Assembly: GCA_036365515.1 (NCBI GenBank)
Contig: CM070876.1
Span: forward strand, 173,625,978 to 173,689,977
Origin: Torymus aiolomorphi
Lineage: Eukaryota; Arthropoda; Insecta; Hymenoptera; Torymidae
DNA length: 64,000 nt
Direction: 5' to 3'
Shown: one piece after another, positions 1 to 13,579 of the stretch
Layout of the letters: every line of letters starts with the position of its first letter
Numbering within the stretch: the stretch's first letter is position 1
Program-made: the position numbers and the translations under genes
The notes under the pieces: model-generated
The model's database searches: none
What the model saw: the letters and a program-made list of their open reading frames with translations, nothing else
What the model was told of the DNA's origin: nothing

Positions 1-1850
1 TCAATTTTTCCATTAGTAAAATGCAATTTTTCATTACTTTTATTAATTAGTTTGTTAAAAGTTATTTGAGTATTTGTTTCTCTGTTCATACGCAATAATT
101 AATAATATTTGTTTTACGTTAATTAAACAACTAATCACATACTTTAAATTTCTATGAGTACATATACATTATTATTTATATACAAAAAATGTAATGTAAA
201 ATATCAAAAACACTGATAAATTACTGACTTGAAAATTATCACTGTTATCACAAAATGTTCAGTATAATAATTGAGTCTCAATACACGTAAAAGTTATTTT
301 TCAGATATACTTTTTATCAAAGTCTATTGTATTAAACAAGTGTACGTTATCTTGTCAGAATCCTGCCCTCAAGAGTCTAGGTTTGCTAATATAATTACTA
401 CACTGCCGAAATCTAATATTTTTCTAAATCTTATAAATTTCCTCTGAACACTAATTGTGTTAGCCAGAGTAAATAGAAGATATGTTAATTGATTGGAACT
501 TTGCCTATAACTGCGTGCTTTACATAATTACGAATTCTCTTCAACACAACGGTGAAAAATGCTAAAGAAAACTCAAGAGACGTCGTTTTCATCAGAGATT
601 TTTTTAAAATTTTTTTTTACTTTTATATAAAAAGTAAAAATAAATATATATTACTGATTTATTAAAATGCATCTCTGATAGCAATAAATGATATGTACAG
701 AGAACAGTCAATTGTAAAAAATCTTGTACTGCGTTATTTTTAATATCAAAAGTTAAGCAAGAATAGATAAATGCAATCGTCTGTGAACATTTAACATTGA
801 AAATCTAGACACTCTTAAAAATATTTAACGAATTAATTAAAAATTTAGCGTGTATTCAGACTCTTGACGCATCACTAAACTTACGTCAATATATGGTACA
901 ACTACTATACTGTAATTATACGGTGCATGTGAAAAAATAGTTTTATAAACTGATATTCGATATATATTATTATATTACAGTACTATAATCAACCTACTAT
1001 CCTGGTTTAAATTTTATCATATCTTCGTCAATTACAAGATAATCAGTGTTTCGTCATCATAGACTGCCTTCATTATTTAGATTAAAATTTTTAGTATGAT
1101 TCATGAAAACTGCTATCAATGCTGTTTAAGCAAGTGTTCTTGAGTGCTTGTCTTGACTTATTGGACCATTTCGTATAACATTTTTTCCAGGATAGAAAAG
1201 TTTATATTTTAAAACCTGCCTAATGCATCACATATAATCTAAAATTAAGTGTTATGACTTTTCATAAGACTTGGTAAAATAGTTTAAACGGGAATAGATA
1301 TCAATATGCAGCTCAGCGTAATTTTTATGCCGTAACCGAATTTGTGTATTTATGTTATTTATGTTCAGTACGTGTGTTTCAATTTACACGGAAGTGACGC
1401 AATTCTAATAGACACTGACGTCAAAGCTATTCAAATTTTATTTTCATCGAACAACTTCAATATCTTTTTCTGTCCGAGGCATTCTACTTCAATATTTAAA
1501 AGTCAACAACGTGTTTTCATTATTTACATTATCTAGCACAATAGACTGACATGGCTCTGCTAAGGTAAGTGTGACGTTTATCATTCCTTTTAAATGTGTA
1601 AAATCGCATAATATTTAAGAAAAAATTTAAATAAATCCTTACTAAAATACGTAAAAACTATTGTAATCAAAACATCTCGAATTACGAAAAAAGGCAGGTT
1701 CCAAAACTCAATATCAATCGTCGTACATCGCTTAAAAAAAGAATTAAAATTAAAAAAAATCAACAAAATATCCACTCTATAAAAAAAAAAAAAGAAACCG
1801 AAGGATCAAACAAACAAGGTAATACACGACTAGACACACTACGACTCTCG
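1..1850. other. AT-rich intergenic sequence with the 3' flank of C1GALT1
   Basis: No open reading frame here has recognisable protein content. The stretch is strongly AT-rich. The minus-strand C1GALT1 gene ends at 1851, so its 3' untranslated region must occupy the right-hand part. A minus-strand AATAAA lies at 1437-1442, about 410 bases past the stop, and is only one possible polyadenylation signal. Nothing else stands out. Confidence 0.5.
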
Positions 1851-4818
1851 TCATCGACGTCGAGCAACGCTGGGCCGTCTGGTTTCCGCGGCCTCGCTGC
1901 CAATCGCCGCCGGTTCCTCGTGAATGGCATGATCGATGCCATAGGGTCTCAGGTGATAGATCAAATACTCAAGCACATACATCATGTTCGGACTGACGTA
2001 ATGAAAGGATACCGCACTGTCGGAGCAACAGTCCAGTCCATCCTTCGCGTCGTAGTAGATGTACTTCCAGTACCAGAAATCCTTGTCGACGTGGTTGGGT
2101 ATGAGATGGTGCTCGGGCACGAAGGGAAAGAAACGTCCACGTCCGTGTGGATCGCGCGTGTCCATTGCGCGTACACCCACGCGCTCGAGGCACTTGCCCA
2201 TTTCGACGTCCTCGGCACCGCCGCCGTCCTGACGGCAGTGCGTGCGATTCGGCAGGCCCTCAACGACGAGCTTGCGCAGACTCTCCTTGCTAAGTACGTA
2301 GCCGGCACCGCCGCTCATGTAGCCCTGTTTAACGAACGGCTTGAAGCGGCAACCGAAGTAGAGTGGATCCGAGGGCGAATGAGATGACAGCATGTAGCGT
2401 AGGTTCTCCACTATTACGTATCTGTGTAGGGCAAAGGTTATTTTTTTGTATCTTATTTCGCAGTCTTTATTGATGTGTTAAAGGATTATATTGCAAAAGT
2501 TTAGATTATAAAAGCTTTCATCATTTTTGTTTCAATTCAGCTGTATATTTAGTTACCTTTCATCGCGACAAAATGTTAGCCTTTTAATGACCAATCGGTC
2601 AAAAATGATAATCTAAATTTTTACTTACATAAGAATTATCAAGAAGTGAAAATATATTAATATCACGCCTAATACCAGAGTTTTTATATGATTTTCAAAT
2701 GATAAGGTAAGCTTCCTCGACTCTAATGTGATTGCAATATATAATAATAATAATAATAATGAAAAGAAAACAATAGCAAAAATTCTTACGGGTTTCTATA
2801 CTCAATACCTATTTAAAAAAATTCAAATAACGATTAACAAAATATTAATAGCGTGTCACAGATTTTCTTACTAAAATTTAGTTTTAATAATATGCTTACG
2901 TGTCGTCGTCGGCTTTAAGAAACCAATCCGCTTGATCTCTGTACTTTTCGTACGTATATTTAAATGCTTCTTTGGTTTTCGCCCAGAGATTATCTCTACC
3001 TTCTTTGACTGGTAGTACAACAGTTGGCAGACTAGGATCTAAAATACCAAGAACATATTTCTTTATTGAAATCAAATTACAAGATATAAAAAACTAATAA
3101 CGTTGAAGGAAAAAAAATGAAATAAATAATTAATATTAAAATTTAGTTATTAAGTCGCTTTCAAGTCGCAAATGTCGGACGTAATGAGTCATGCATGTGT
3201 AAATGATTGTAGCGACAGTATTTTCTGTAACATTATTCGTAAGAAAATTCTAAGAATGAATTGCTGAAGCTTGCTATTTTTAAAAGTTTCAAAGCACTTG
3301 AACAATGTGGAAGTACAATTTTCTCAATTATCTGTAATTCCTTAGCTATCCTCTTGATTTCCCGGAACCTCTTTCTACTCTGCAGCATGATTTCTCTTCG
3401 AATTCTTATCATTGAAATCACGAGGAATGTATTACAGCTATTTTTTCGATACTTAATAATTTGAATATCACATAAATTTATAATAAATCCGTAATTATTT
3501 CTTATTACCAATGTCGTAAAAAATGACCTAATATAATTGTCATGCGTTCGGAAGAAAAATAATTTTTATGGCTACCAATTAATTGGTCCAGCATGTCTGT
3601 ACTACTCGGCACAATAAAACAAATCTATAAAAAATAATTACAACAACCGGTAATTTGTTATAGCAAAATGGAAAATATTTAGAAAATATATAGCATAACT
3701 ATATCAGTAGTTTTTTAATACGACAAAATGGGCGAAAATTTTCATTAAATGAAATAAGCCACCATGAGCAATTATTTTTCTCAGTGTTCTGTTAATTATT
3801 GTCATAAGCTTGAATGCACCCCATTAAAAAATGTCGTTTTAATGAATTATATTTGGAAGAATAAGGTATTGCTTTTCAAATTTACTCATTTAAGCATACA
3901 TTGAGTTTAATCGAAAATTTATTCAAACGTAACACGGATGAGATGATAAGATCAAATCAGAGCTGACGCCTGTAGTAAAAAAATAAAAACGATAAAACTC
4001 CGTTTGTTGACTTCCATTCCATTAACACCAATCACGCGAAATTATTTCGCTCATTTTAAATTCACATGTTTACCTTCTTCCGAACTCATGAACAGCAGAA
4101 TGTTGCAGCGTTTTCCCCATGTCGCTTTAACGTGCCGGGCTTTCGTCTGATGATTCTTCGGACCCGTCATGATCCAGCAGAGAACTCGTACCTTTTTGGC
4201 GAGCTCCTGAGCTACTTTGTCCTCGTCCTTGTGAAAGTCCTCATCATTCCCGTGAAAAGAGACCTCGACTTCTGGTCCGACCTAAAAAGTAAATAAATTT
4301 CATAAATAAAGTTCATAAATTTTAATGTAAAATTGATGTTTAAAGTAAATATATAGAATAGAGATTTTTTAAAACTTATAAGAACAAATAAAAAATATTT
4401 ATTAATCAACTTAATTTAACAATGACTTTTGATAATATTGTTAATAACATTTTAGCAGGTAAAATGTTAAGTGTGCCTTTCTTAACAATACATTCCAACT
4501 TTTCAACCATATAAAATACAAGCAATGTTGAATGACACTATACTTAATATTCATCGTAGTTTCGTATGACATTCAAACAAAACACTTGAGTACACAAAAC
4601 TAAAAATACAAATTGTATACCTCATGCTCCAGTTGAGAATAATGATGAGGATCCCGATACCCTGAGCCGTGGGGAATTGGGATCCAACGTAACATATGTG
4701 GCCGATCTCCAGTAGCTGTGAGAAAAAGACATGCTGACAAGAATCCACATATGACACCAATGGCTAAAGTTAACACTAATCGACGATTTGCTCGTACGTT
4801 TGATATTGTTGATGGCAT
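1851..4818 (-). CDS. C1GALT1: Core 1 beta-1,3-galactosyltransferase (glycoprotein-N-acetylgalactosamine 3-beta-galactosyltransferase 1)
   Basis: A Golgi type II membrane enzyme that adds galactose from UDP-Gal to GalNAc-Ser/Thr to make the core 1 (T antigen) O-glycan. Coding exons on the minus strand are 4621-4818, 4074-4281, 2900-3038 and 1851-2421. They join in frame through GT-AG sites to give 371 residues, a normal length for the family. Visible features: a short basic N-terminus, one membrane segment at about residues 14-33, the block CWIMTGPKN, a DDD metal-binding motif at 179-181 (KADDDTYV), the glycine-rich [12 protein letters not shown] block, EDVEMGKC, and [12 protein letters not shown] near the C-terminus. 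The ATG at 4816-4818 was chosen because it directly precedes the signal anchor; a TATAG acceptor at 4856 implies an upstream non-coding exon. Insects often have several C1GALT paralogues, so the exact orthologue is uncertain, but the family is not. Confidence 0.95.
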
Positions 4819-7060
4819 ATCGGTTAAATTTTCGTATTTATAGTTTGACGATCTCCTATAAAAACAAAACAAATATTAATATTAATAAAAGTATTAGCTT
4901 ACATTTATTCAGTAAAACTATTATTTAATGGTTATTTAATTATTTATTATCGATTTTTTATGGTGTTTTACTTAATTATACCAACAGTGTATTTATACTT
5001 AATTTTAAAGAAATGCTTTATTGCTAAATTATTTGTAAAATATTACTTAAATATATCTTACATTTTAAAATTTTATGTTTCATGTTCTGTTACATGTGAT
5101 AAACTGATACAAACTGGGGATTCTATTTTGATAAATTTAGTTTATTGTCATAAGAACTTGTGATAAACAATAAATTTATCACTTTTTCATCGTTACAGAA
5201 TCACACCTTTGATATAAAGAATATCTTAAGAGTACATCTTAAAGTAAGTATGCTTGAAGAAATTTTATTTTTTATCTTTAGATAAAAAAGAAATAAATAA
5301 CAATATAATATGAAAAGAACGGATAATTTATTTTATATTTGTGAGATTCTAACTAACTTGTAAATTTAATCATTAAATTTAGTTAAAAATTCTTTTTCTT
5401 AATATTAGAAACAAATATTATAGTAAATTATTTACCAAAGAAAACTTTGTCTATCACATTGCTTCATGATAATAGATACAATAACAATTGAATTGATCCT
5501 TCTACAGTTTTAATAGTAAAACATCTCCAAAGTAAAGATTGGAGAGTGAATATTCTAATTTTTGGTTATCCATTGTAAAAATTGGCCTTTTCATGATATT
5601 GATTTCACTATTTCCTGAAATAAAATAGAAATGATTTTTACCTACTAACTAGAATTTAATTTTCAAAGAATGATTATTTAGCTGACTTGGCTTCACATTT
5701 AAATGATGAGCCTGCAGAATAAATTTTCATTCTTGCTCGACTGCTTCATATCAGTGGAAATGGTTGATAGTATTGTGTTACAGAGATAAGCTGCCACATT
5801 TATAATGAGCATTTTTAAAGCAAATTAGTTTCATTAAATCAAAGGCAAATGATTTGTTATATTTTTAATGGAAAACGATTCTGTAGAGATTAATTAATGA
5901 ATGATAATACATTAATTTTTAAATTGAAATTCAATCATATCTTTATCATTTAACTTTGCAGTTACAATTTTTGTTTTTATGTTTTTAAAATTGATTAAAT
6001 GTTGATGTAAATTTTCATTAAAATAAAAAAATGTACCATTTTAGTTATTTACTTAGATCTAAATATAAATATATCTTATACCTCAATGAATTAATTTACC
6101 ACTATTTGAATTATTTCAAGATTTATAAAATATGTAAATACTAAATTAATATCTTAATAAATTTTAGTATAAATTTTAATATGTTTAAATAAAATTCAGA
6201 TGTGGTGTTTCTAAAAACATATAAATTATTAATAACTGGTTATATTATATAAATAAATTTCTGCATAAACTTTATTTATAATATATATTTTCTTTACTGA
6301 ATAATTTATTAATGTATACATATAAAAGACTACTTGTAAATTTATAATTACCAATATTTATTGCCTTTGTTTAAATATTAAAGTACCAATAATCTTAGAC
6401 TGGTATAATATTACTATTACAAGCAACATAATTCCAGACAAATTGCAAACTCTGACTACCAAATTTCACAAAAATATGAGACCAGCCTATGAAATAAAAA
6501 CACTGCGGCAGTCAACTTTGGCCTGCAGATCAAATATAGCACTCGAAGCAGCAGACAGCGGATAACAAATGAACAGAAAGAAAATACAATGCTTGCATTC
6601 AGTGGTGGGGCAAAAAAAAAAAAAGAAAAACAAGTGCACGGACATCTCAAGGCTGCTTTAGTTGTGCACCATCACGTTCGCGCATCCGCGACTTTGCAAA
6701 ACGCTACCTATGCAGCACGCATGTAATGACAGGAAGCACGGGCGAGGTAGTAAGCACTACTTTTTCGCGATTTTCGCGCTCGCGCGCGCACAGTAACACT
6801 GGCTAAGATATAAGCGAAAGAGAGGAAAAACTGATCGCATCCCGCCTCACGCTGCGCTTTATGAAAACAAAAAAAAAAACAGTGGAAGGGGTAATATATC
6901 TAGACAATGCATAGAAGAACGAGAGCGAGAAGAAAGAAAAACTCGTTTTGAAGGTGTTTCCGGATGAGCGAGTGCGAGAGCGAGCGAGCGGGGCCGTCGC
7001 TGCGAATGCTAATTAATTAATGTGCAATTTTGCGAATGACGACGACGACGACGCGCTTAC

Positions 7061-7430
7061 CGCTAAAGCAGCAGCAGCGGCAGCGTCTGTCCTCTTCTGC
7101 ATCCGTCATGTTATCGGAGCAGCCTCGGCACGGATAATCCGCGACACTTCTCTCGTCGTTCTTTTCTCTCTCCCGCTCACTCAGCGCGACGTAACGACGT
7201 TAGGGGCATTGTGGGTGTAGCGATGTTTTGAACAGACGCACACAGTTTGCGCTATACTGCAATGGCCCAACGACGACGACGGCACATATACGACTGAGTG
7301 GGGACATTTGGAGGTTAGGAATTCACCGACGACGGCATTATGCGCGCGCGCGCTGCAGCTGCTGCTGCATTCATCAGCTGCTTGAGGCGGATTGGTTGCC
7401 GTGCAGAAGGCGCCGAGTTGAGAGGTTATA
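7061..7430 (-). promoter_or_regulatory. Candidate C1GALT1 non-coding first exon and promoter (proximal)
   Basis: This GC-rich block has a minus-strand consensus splice donor (GCG|gtaagc) whose intron side occupies 7055-7060. It could feed the acceptor at 4856-4857 just upstream of the C1GALT1 start. The exon's 5' end cannot be set from the sequence, and the block might instead be a promoter for something else. CpG-rich, trinucleotide-rich sequence (GAC and GCA runs) is typical of insect first exons. Confidence 0.3.
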
Positions 7431-8827
7431 GAATTTCAGATTTTCAGGTATTTACTTTGGAACCGAGAGTTTCGTAATCGGGGCTTATTTCGGGTGTAAG
7501 TTTATTTTATTGCCGCAGGAGGAATTGAAGTATATTTAGGTGCGAAATAATCCGCGAGAGCGTGGAGGAGGTAGAACGGATTTATAGATCAGTGTATTGA
7601 TAGGATTTATAGGTTGTGAGAGAAAAATTTTACGATCGTGGAATTATCCGTGATTTATAAAACGTGTAAAATTCTAGTATCAGTGCCAATAAAGGTTGAG
7701 ATTTGAAAGATATTTTATTATTTATACTTTAATAAAATATGAATTACTCGCATTTTTTTTAAATTGCGGAAGAACTTTGTTTGCGAAATAATAATTATAA
7801 GCTAAAGATATATTTTACGCTACGCAAGTATAAACAAAAGGAGCTCAATTTTTTTTTAACTGCAATAGTTATTTATGAATAATCGTACTTATTCCCTTTT
7901 GGCTTTGGACGGATTTTCAGTGTTACAATCAGTTTAACATTATTTAAAACTGCAATACAATATATTACTGTTTGCTCGTGTAATTGCGGGTACCGTAAAA
8001 TATAGACGACTTTAAAGTCACGCGAGCTAATGTATATCTAGGTAAGTATTTAAAGAGCTTTTCTATATTGGCACAATAAACTTATGAAAGTTGTGCACAA
8101 TATCGTTTATGAAACTAACTACATACTTATTCTTTAGAAAAAAAGACAATTTTAATTTTTGTAATGATATTTTCGAAGAAGAATTAGAAGAACAAAGCTT
8201 TATTTAGATTAAATACAATATTCGTAATATAGAGTAAAATAACGACATGCTCGCTTTAATGGTTTCTAAAAGAATGAATTTTCGCTTAACGTAACTTTCA
8301 ACTAAACAAATTCAACACTATAACCATAGCAACGCTTCTACTTTTGTTTTTTCGAAATAGCAATGAAATTGCGCAGTAGCCAACGTCCACGAGATAGCCT
8401 TTTCTTTTCGCTACCTTCGCGCCGTGGTCTCGTCTTTTATCGACTCATGTTCGAATCGGTGGCGAGACAAAATGCGGCCCCATGAAGTCCTTTTTTCTTC
8501 ATGTGCACGCGGCTTATGCCAACACAATTTAATCATAATCAGAACAACATTTAAACTTATAATTTGCACCAAATTAAAGCTCTTTCTTAATTACTTAACG
8601 TTATCAAAAAATAGGTACTCAAATTTCATTCATGAGCTTATAAAAACTAATTTTTTCAGTAAATAAAACAGTATACTATACTCTTCACTCGAAATAATAC
8701 AAATCAAATAATATCTATACCTATATATACTCTACTTAAAGGATTTCAACACTTTTATATGTACACACGTATACTTTATGGTATCACACTTTCTGTACAA
8801 ATAAAACGGGCAATAAAATTAATTTAC

Positions 8828-9330
8828 CTTGACTGACATTCGCGGTCGCAACCGCGCGCGTCCAGTGCTTACAAACTTTTCGCGCAAATCTAGTGCAATA
8901 AAGCTCCGATTAGCAGCTACACTTCATCATCACCATTTTAATACGCGCCCCATAATTTTCCACAACTCACAGTCATCAAACTATCTCGAACACTCGAGCC
9001 TTCAATTTCCAAAAAACTATATACGACACTCTCACAAAAAAAAGCAAAACACCGCGAATCACAACAGCCCCGAGTCGAATCTGTTATTAATTATACACAA
9101 CAGGCGCGCTCCCGTCCGCGCGTGCATCTGCAGTCTTTATCACTGCGGGCAATCGCGACGATGACATGTATATGATAAGGCGCGTGTCACGTGAGCATAT
9201 CGCAGCACCTAAAACCGAACTTAAACTGATGATGGCGCGTATATAATGACCGCGCGAGCTATCCACTATACGTAATTTGCGTCTGCGCGCGCTTGCCGAG
9301 GTTTTCCGATTCTCTTCGGATAGCGAGGTT
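8828..9330 (-). promoter_or_regulatory. Candidate C1GALT1 alternative first exon and promoter (distal)
   Basis: A second GC-rich block, with a minus-strand donor AAG|gtaaat whose intron side occupies 8821-8827. It is another possible start for the same transcript or for an unseen transcript. No coding potential is evident in it. This is inference only; spliced RNA reads would settle it. Confidence 0.22.
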
Positions 9331-11565
9331 TAAGTTTTGGTGAAGAGAGGGGGGTGTGAAGGTTGGCTTGATTATACGGGTCGTGTGAGATTTTGTGCCG
9401 TTCAGTGAAAAACGTGGGAAGGCCGAGAAAGAGAAGCTTATAGTATCGGTGCACTTATATCTGTAAGCGATATATGAACTGAGTTAGATATGTCTTGAGT
9501 TAGAAGGGTGCGCTTAGAAAAGAGGGTTTTTTTCTTAGTTCGCGCCTTATCGTTTTATGAAATTTTTAGATTAAGCGGTTACGTGCGGGGTATCCACGCA
9601 TTATGTGATAATACTTTATCCACTTATGTACAACGGCCTATGTCAGTCTACAAAACTACCGCATTTGAATGAAAAGACGAACAGCCACGTACTTTTCTAA
9701 AGAAAAAAAAAATATTGACACTTTATATTGTCACTAACTATGTACTCGAGTGCTAAATATAGAAGCTCCCGCATAGCGCGTACAAATTTTATAATGTCAA
9801 GTATATATAGGCATCAAGGTAATGATTTCATAAAGTGCACTGAAACCTCCCGCGTGTGCTAACGACCTTATGCTGTTCCGCTTCAATCGCTCGTGGATGT
9901 ATATAGATAGTTGCGTCGCGGCTCTTTGAATTGCGACACTGATTATATTGCACGCCGGTATATACATATGCGACCCACGGCCTGACCGCACGTGCCTAAA
10001 ATCGTTTATGAACGTATTGAGAAAATTAATGATGGGGTAATCGAAATATCATTTTGAGTAAAATAATGAAGGAAAGGCTTTAGTAAAAGAATAAAAAAAA
10101 AAAACAATTTTTTTTAAGCATTTTTCTAATTTCGTGCTTCGTACGTTTTTTTTTAAATTTCATAAGCTTTATCGTGCTTTGTCGTGCGAGGAGTTTTGTT
10201 ATATAAGGCTAGGAAATGTTTTACTTACGAATTAAATATATACCAATCAGGAAACTCTATCTATAATTATAAGTTAAAATTATATTTAATTTTTAACAAG
10301 AGTGTATGAAAATGTACATAAAATGGATACAGTTTTATTGATTTTTTTCTATTTTTTCATATGCATGAGTTTTACCTTTTCTATTTTTACTGTGTAAAGA
10401 ATGGGGTATGATTCGAAGCGGTATCAAAATAGACAAAAGTTACTACTGTATACGCTATAAAAGGGACGAGGTAGGGAAATTACTGTACGAAAATAACCCT
10501 TTATGATTTCGATGATTTTTGACACTTAAAAATGACTAGTTTTTTTTTTTGTGGGATAATGAGTTCGCTGTACTAATTTTTGCATTACGGAAGCCAAGTC
10601 TAAGTTGGTATACATTAACAGTTTTTTTTATCGTGTAGCTATTATATTGTAGTAACGAAAAGCTCCAGAAACGACAAGCACGTTTTTGTCTCTCTTTTGA
10701 AGCAACAATGACAAGCAGAGGGAGAAAAGAAGCGCACGCAATGCGTCATTCGACATTCTTCTATATGTGAAAATATTTGCGTTACAAAGACAAAAGCTGT
10801 AATTTAAGCTTTGGTTCGTTAAGCAGTATTATCTATTTCTTAAAAAGTTACAAGCAATCAAAGATGTCGTAAAAAAATTCGATAAAAACATCTCCAAAAA
10901 AACTCGTTAAAAAAGAAAAAGTCTTAAACATTTTCTTACGCTGTCTTTTTGATTATACTTGTGACTTCTTATATAAGATACCAATACATATTCTTATCCA
11001 AACCAAACTTTAAATTAAAAGTTTTTCTGCTTATATATTTATAATCTTCTTTGTTCGTTTCCGTAACGTAATTTTTTAACAACACAACACATATTTGGAA
11101 TTCGTTTTCTCATAAAACATCGTGAACACGGTAAATCGAGTAGCAAGCTTTTTTGCCAATAGTAACTTTATTTTTAAAAAAATACTGAAAAATGATCCCC
11201 CATCAAACATAAATCATTTCGTCGCACCTTAAAAAAAAAAAAATAAATAAAACTAGAGAATGCAAGCTGTCATTTGCTTTTTATGAAATGGCAAACTATA
11301 TTCATTTCCTTCAAGAGTTATACATACATTAAAAAACAAGCGTAAAATGCACAAAATATTGCAAAAATGCCAGTGATTTTGGCTATTATAGGCACAACCG
11401 CTATTCCGGTTTCACCAGAGTAAAAAATTGTTACACTTCAAATACTATTATATTATTATATAAACATGTGTTTTCAACCCAAATAAGTTCATTTTGGATG
11501 TTTTCCGCAATATACGTGTGAATGTACGTATATATGTAATAAAGTTCCCTGATTATATCTCAGCA

Positions 11566-11825
11566 AAAGGACCCCGCACACAATCAATCGAAATCTATGG
11601 GTATCCGTTAAATGTCTTCAAACATTGGGATTTTCTAGTTTATAACCCCCGATCAAAACTCATTAAGGGACCAGTAAGGGCTAATAAGGCCCTTAATGGG
11701 CCTTTACTGGGCCTTATTAAAGATTAATAGCTAATTTTTAATAATGTAATCTTAATTCTTAATCTCAATGTTTGAAGAAATTAAACGGATACCCAGATTT
11801 CCGTTGATTGTGTGCGGGGTCCTTT
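11566..11825. mobile_element. 260-bp palindromic MITE-like element
   Basis: The ends are inverted repeats of about 60 bp that start AAAGGACCCCGCACAC and run, with a few mismatches, inward over 11566-11631 and 11766-11825. A second imperfect hairpin (CAGTAAGGGC against GCCTTTACTG) fills the centre at about 11660-11715. No coding capacity. No convincing target duplication. Confidence 0.6.
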
Positions 11826-12104
11826 ACATCAGTCAGATTGAGATTAATACCATATACTCATCTCATAGAAGGAGACTGCACACCCTTCTGGAAACGGATT
11901 TTAACGGGGCTTTGAGAATCTATTTCTGGTATCTAAAAATTAAGCCCGCAGTGATCTCAATTTCATCTCATAGACCGTTCGTCTTGAGATATGAGCAATA
12001 TTTAATCTCAAATATGCTTTATTTCGTTGAAAAATCATGTCTTTTCTATTGGCTGTCATTTTGCAAGTATTTATGAACGCAATACGTATATAAGTAGGCG
12101 CATT

Positions 12105-12205
12105 GAAATTCTTGTACACCCATTTCAATGTACATCATCGCACGGTCGACCTTCAGGCTTCTTCTATACTTGCCTTCGGAGCGCTCCCGCGCTCCTTGAT
12201 ACAAA
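12105..12205 (+). repeat. Dispersed repeat family A, copy 1
   Basis: It shares the block CTTGCCTTCGGAGCGCTCCC and its left neighbour (CACCCATTT, a GTCG element, TTCTTCTAC) with 26850-26960, and in inverted orientation with 53892-53955. Three copies in one window mark it as a dispersed element. The CGGAGCGCTCCCGCGCTCC part can fold on itself. Confidence 0.6.
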
Positions 12206-12283
12206 AAGGAGCGAAAAAGTATTAATTGTAAATGTAGACAGAAAAAGCTAAATTTAAGCTTTTTTTTCGATTAAAAATATTAA

Positions 12284-12422
12284 TTTTTCAGAAAATTATA
12301 AGCAATCAAAGATCTCGTAAGAAAATGGTTAAAAATACGAATCATTTAATCGTTTAACAAGAAGGTAATTTGTTAAACACTTTCTTACGCGATCTTTGAT
12401 TGATTATAATTCTCTGAAAAAT
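12284..12422. repeat. Inverted repeat at the centre of the foldback element
   Basis: The arms run from TTTTTCAGAAAATTATAA on the left to its near complement on the right. Both contain AATCAAAGAT(C), and a loop of about 50 bases separates them. A looser relative of the same arm sequence appears at 10840-10960. Confidence 0.6.
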
Positions 12423-12666
12423 CAGTATTGACTGTCCACTTTTATAATCTTTTTTGTTCTTTTTCGTACTTGGAAAGGGACAGTCGATAGAAGACATGAT
12501 TTTTTAACGAAATGAAGCACGTTTGAGATTAGCATATCACAAGAAGAAGGGCCCGTGAGATCCAATTAGGAACACTACGGACTTCATTTTTATATACTAG
12601 AAATCGTCTCTCTACACCCAGTTAAAATCCGTTTCCCGGAGGGTGTGCACTCTCTTTATTCCTATG

Positions 12667-13577
12667 ATCCCAGGTTCCTGATGTTCCTAACTGGAGCCGA
12701 ATCCTTATCAAATCACAATAACGCCAGAGCATTTAAAAATTTGAAAAATGTGCCCGTACTTTGGCTTTCTTATAGCGTGAATCTGGCTTTTCTTCGCACC
12801 GTGCTAGGAAATATGAAAATAGTACATTTCGACACGGGTGTGGAAGGCGCATTTTATACCACAAAAGCAGAATAATCATATTAAAGTTATGATTTTCAGG
12901 TTAGAGTGGTATACAACAATTTTTATTTATTTTTGGTACCCACAGTTATTTGACCTTTTCCGTAGAATTGCTCATATAATCAACAAAAATATCCCTTTGT
13001 AAATTTAGCGTTTTAATAGTTATACTACGCTCGAATCGACACGAGTACCCTGATACACGAATCACCGTATACGCGGACGAATTTTGAAACAAATTCAAAA
13101 AATCCACGTTGCATCGAAGCCACTATATACCTATTCCAAACTCGTCTTTGATTCAGTGCATCAACTAAACTGCATCATTCGTGAAAGTGGAGAAACGCGT
13201 ATAAATGCAGTCTGTAGTTAAGTTTGACTTGGAAAGAACGGATGAGAAAGAATTCAACCGCGTCGCGCGGGAGAAAGCCTTTGTAATTCTCACTCGACTA
13301 TTCAGTTATACAACGAATAGAGTACTATTTGACGTAGACATAAAAATTTTTTTTTTAATCAACATGCCGCGATGAGATCTACGCGATTCTGTAAATGGAA
13401 TTAATAAAAAATCTATCATTTCAGAATTATTTACGTTTAAAGTTCAAACTTTTTCTTTACTATTCAAACATTAAAATAAATAGAAATATATATTTATATT
13501 ATCGCGCGTTATTCTTTTAACAATTTTTTTATTTATTTAATATTTTTGCTTATTTAGAACAATTATTTAATTTGTTA
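12667..13577. other. Repeat-derived and unassigned AT-rich sequence
   Basis: No gene is seen. The part at about 12815-12915 (TACATTTCGACACGGGTG, then TTATACCAC, then GGTTAGAGTGGTATA) matches the outer parts of the element at 24645-24835, so it is a second copy of that family lacking the central hairpin. The remainder is unassigned. Confidence 0.5.
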
Positions 13578-13579
13578 TA

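Larger units (their letters stand above)
4856..11565. other. Long intergenic/5' region upstream of C1GALT1
   Basis: About 6.7 kb with no recognisable protein. It is mostly AT-rich, with two CpG- and GC-richer blocks at about 6650-7430 and 8820-9330 that look like promoter or first-exon regions. From 9750 to 11560 I see only AT-rich sequence, scattered homopolymers, and a weak echo near 10840-10960 of the inverted repeat at 12284-12422. The short frames here have no recognisable domains. Confidence 0.4.
11863..12666. mobile_element. About 800-bp degenerate foldback element
   Basis: Successive blocks on the left recur in inverted order on the right: GGAAACGGATTTTAAC near 11890 against GTTAAAATCCGTTTCC near 12620; the AAAATCATGTCTTTTCTAT block near 12030 against its complement near 12495; and the end blocks near 11863 and 12666. 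Arms are interrupted and diverged. It contains the inverted repeat 12284-12422 and one copy of the dispersed repeat at about 12105-12205. Confidence 0.55.

Noticed and set aside
1920..2387. 155-residue plus-strand frame
   Set aside because: Antisense to the last C1GALT1 exon, whose protein is clearly conserved; the plus-strand translation shows no domain.
8829..9164. 111-residue plus-strand frame
   Set aside because: It has an ATG but the composition (poly-His, Ser/Asn-rich) is that of translated non-coding DNA and no family is recognised.
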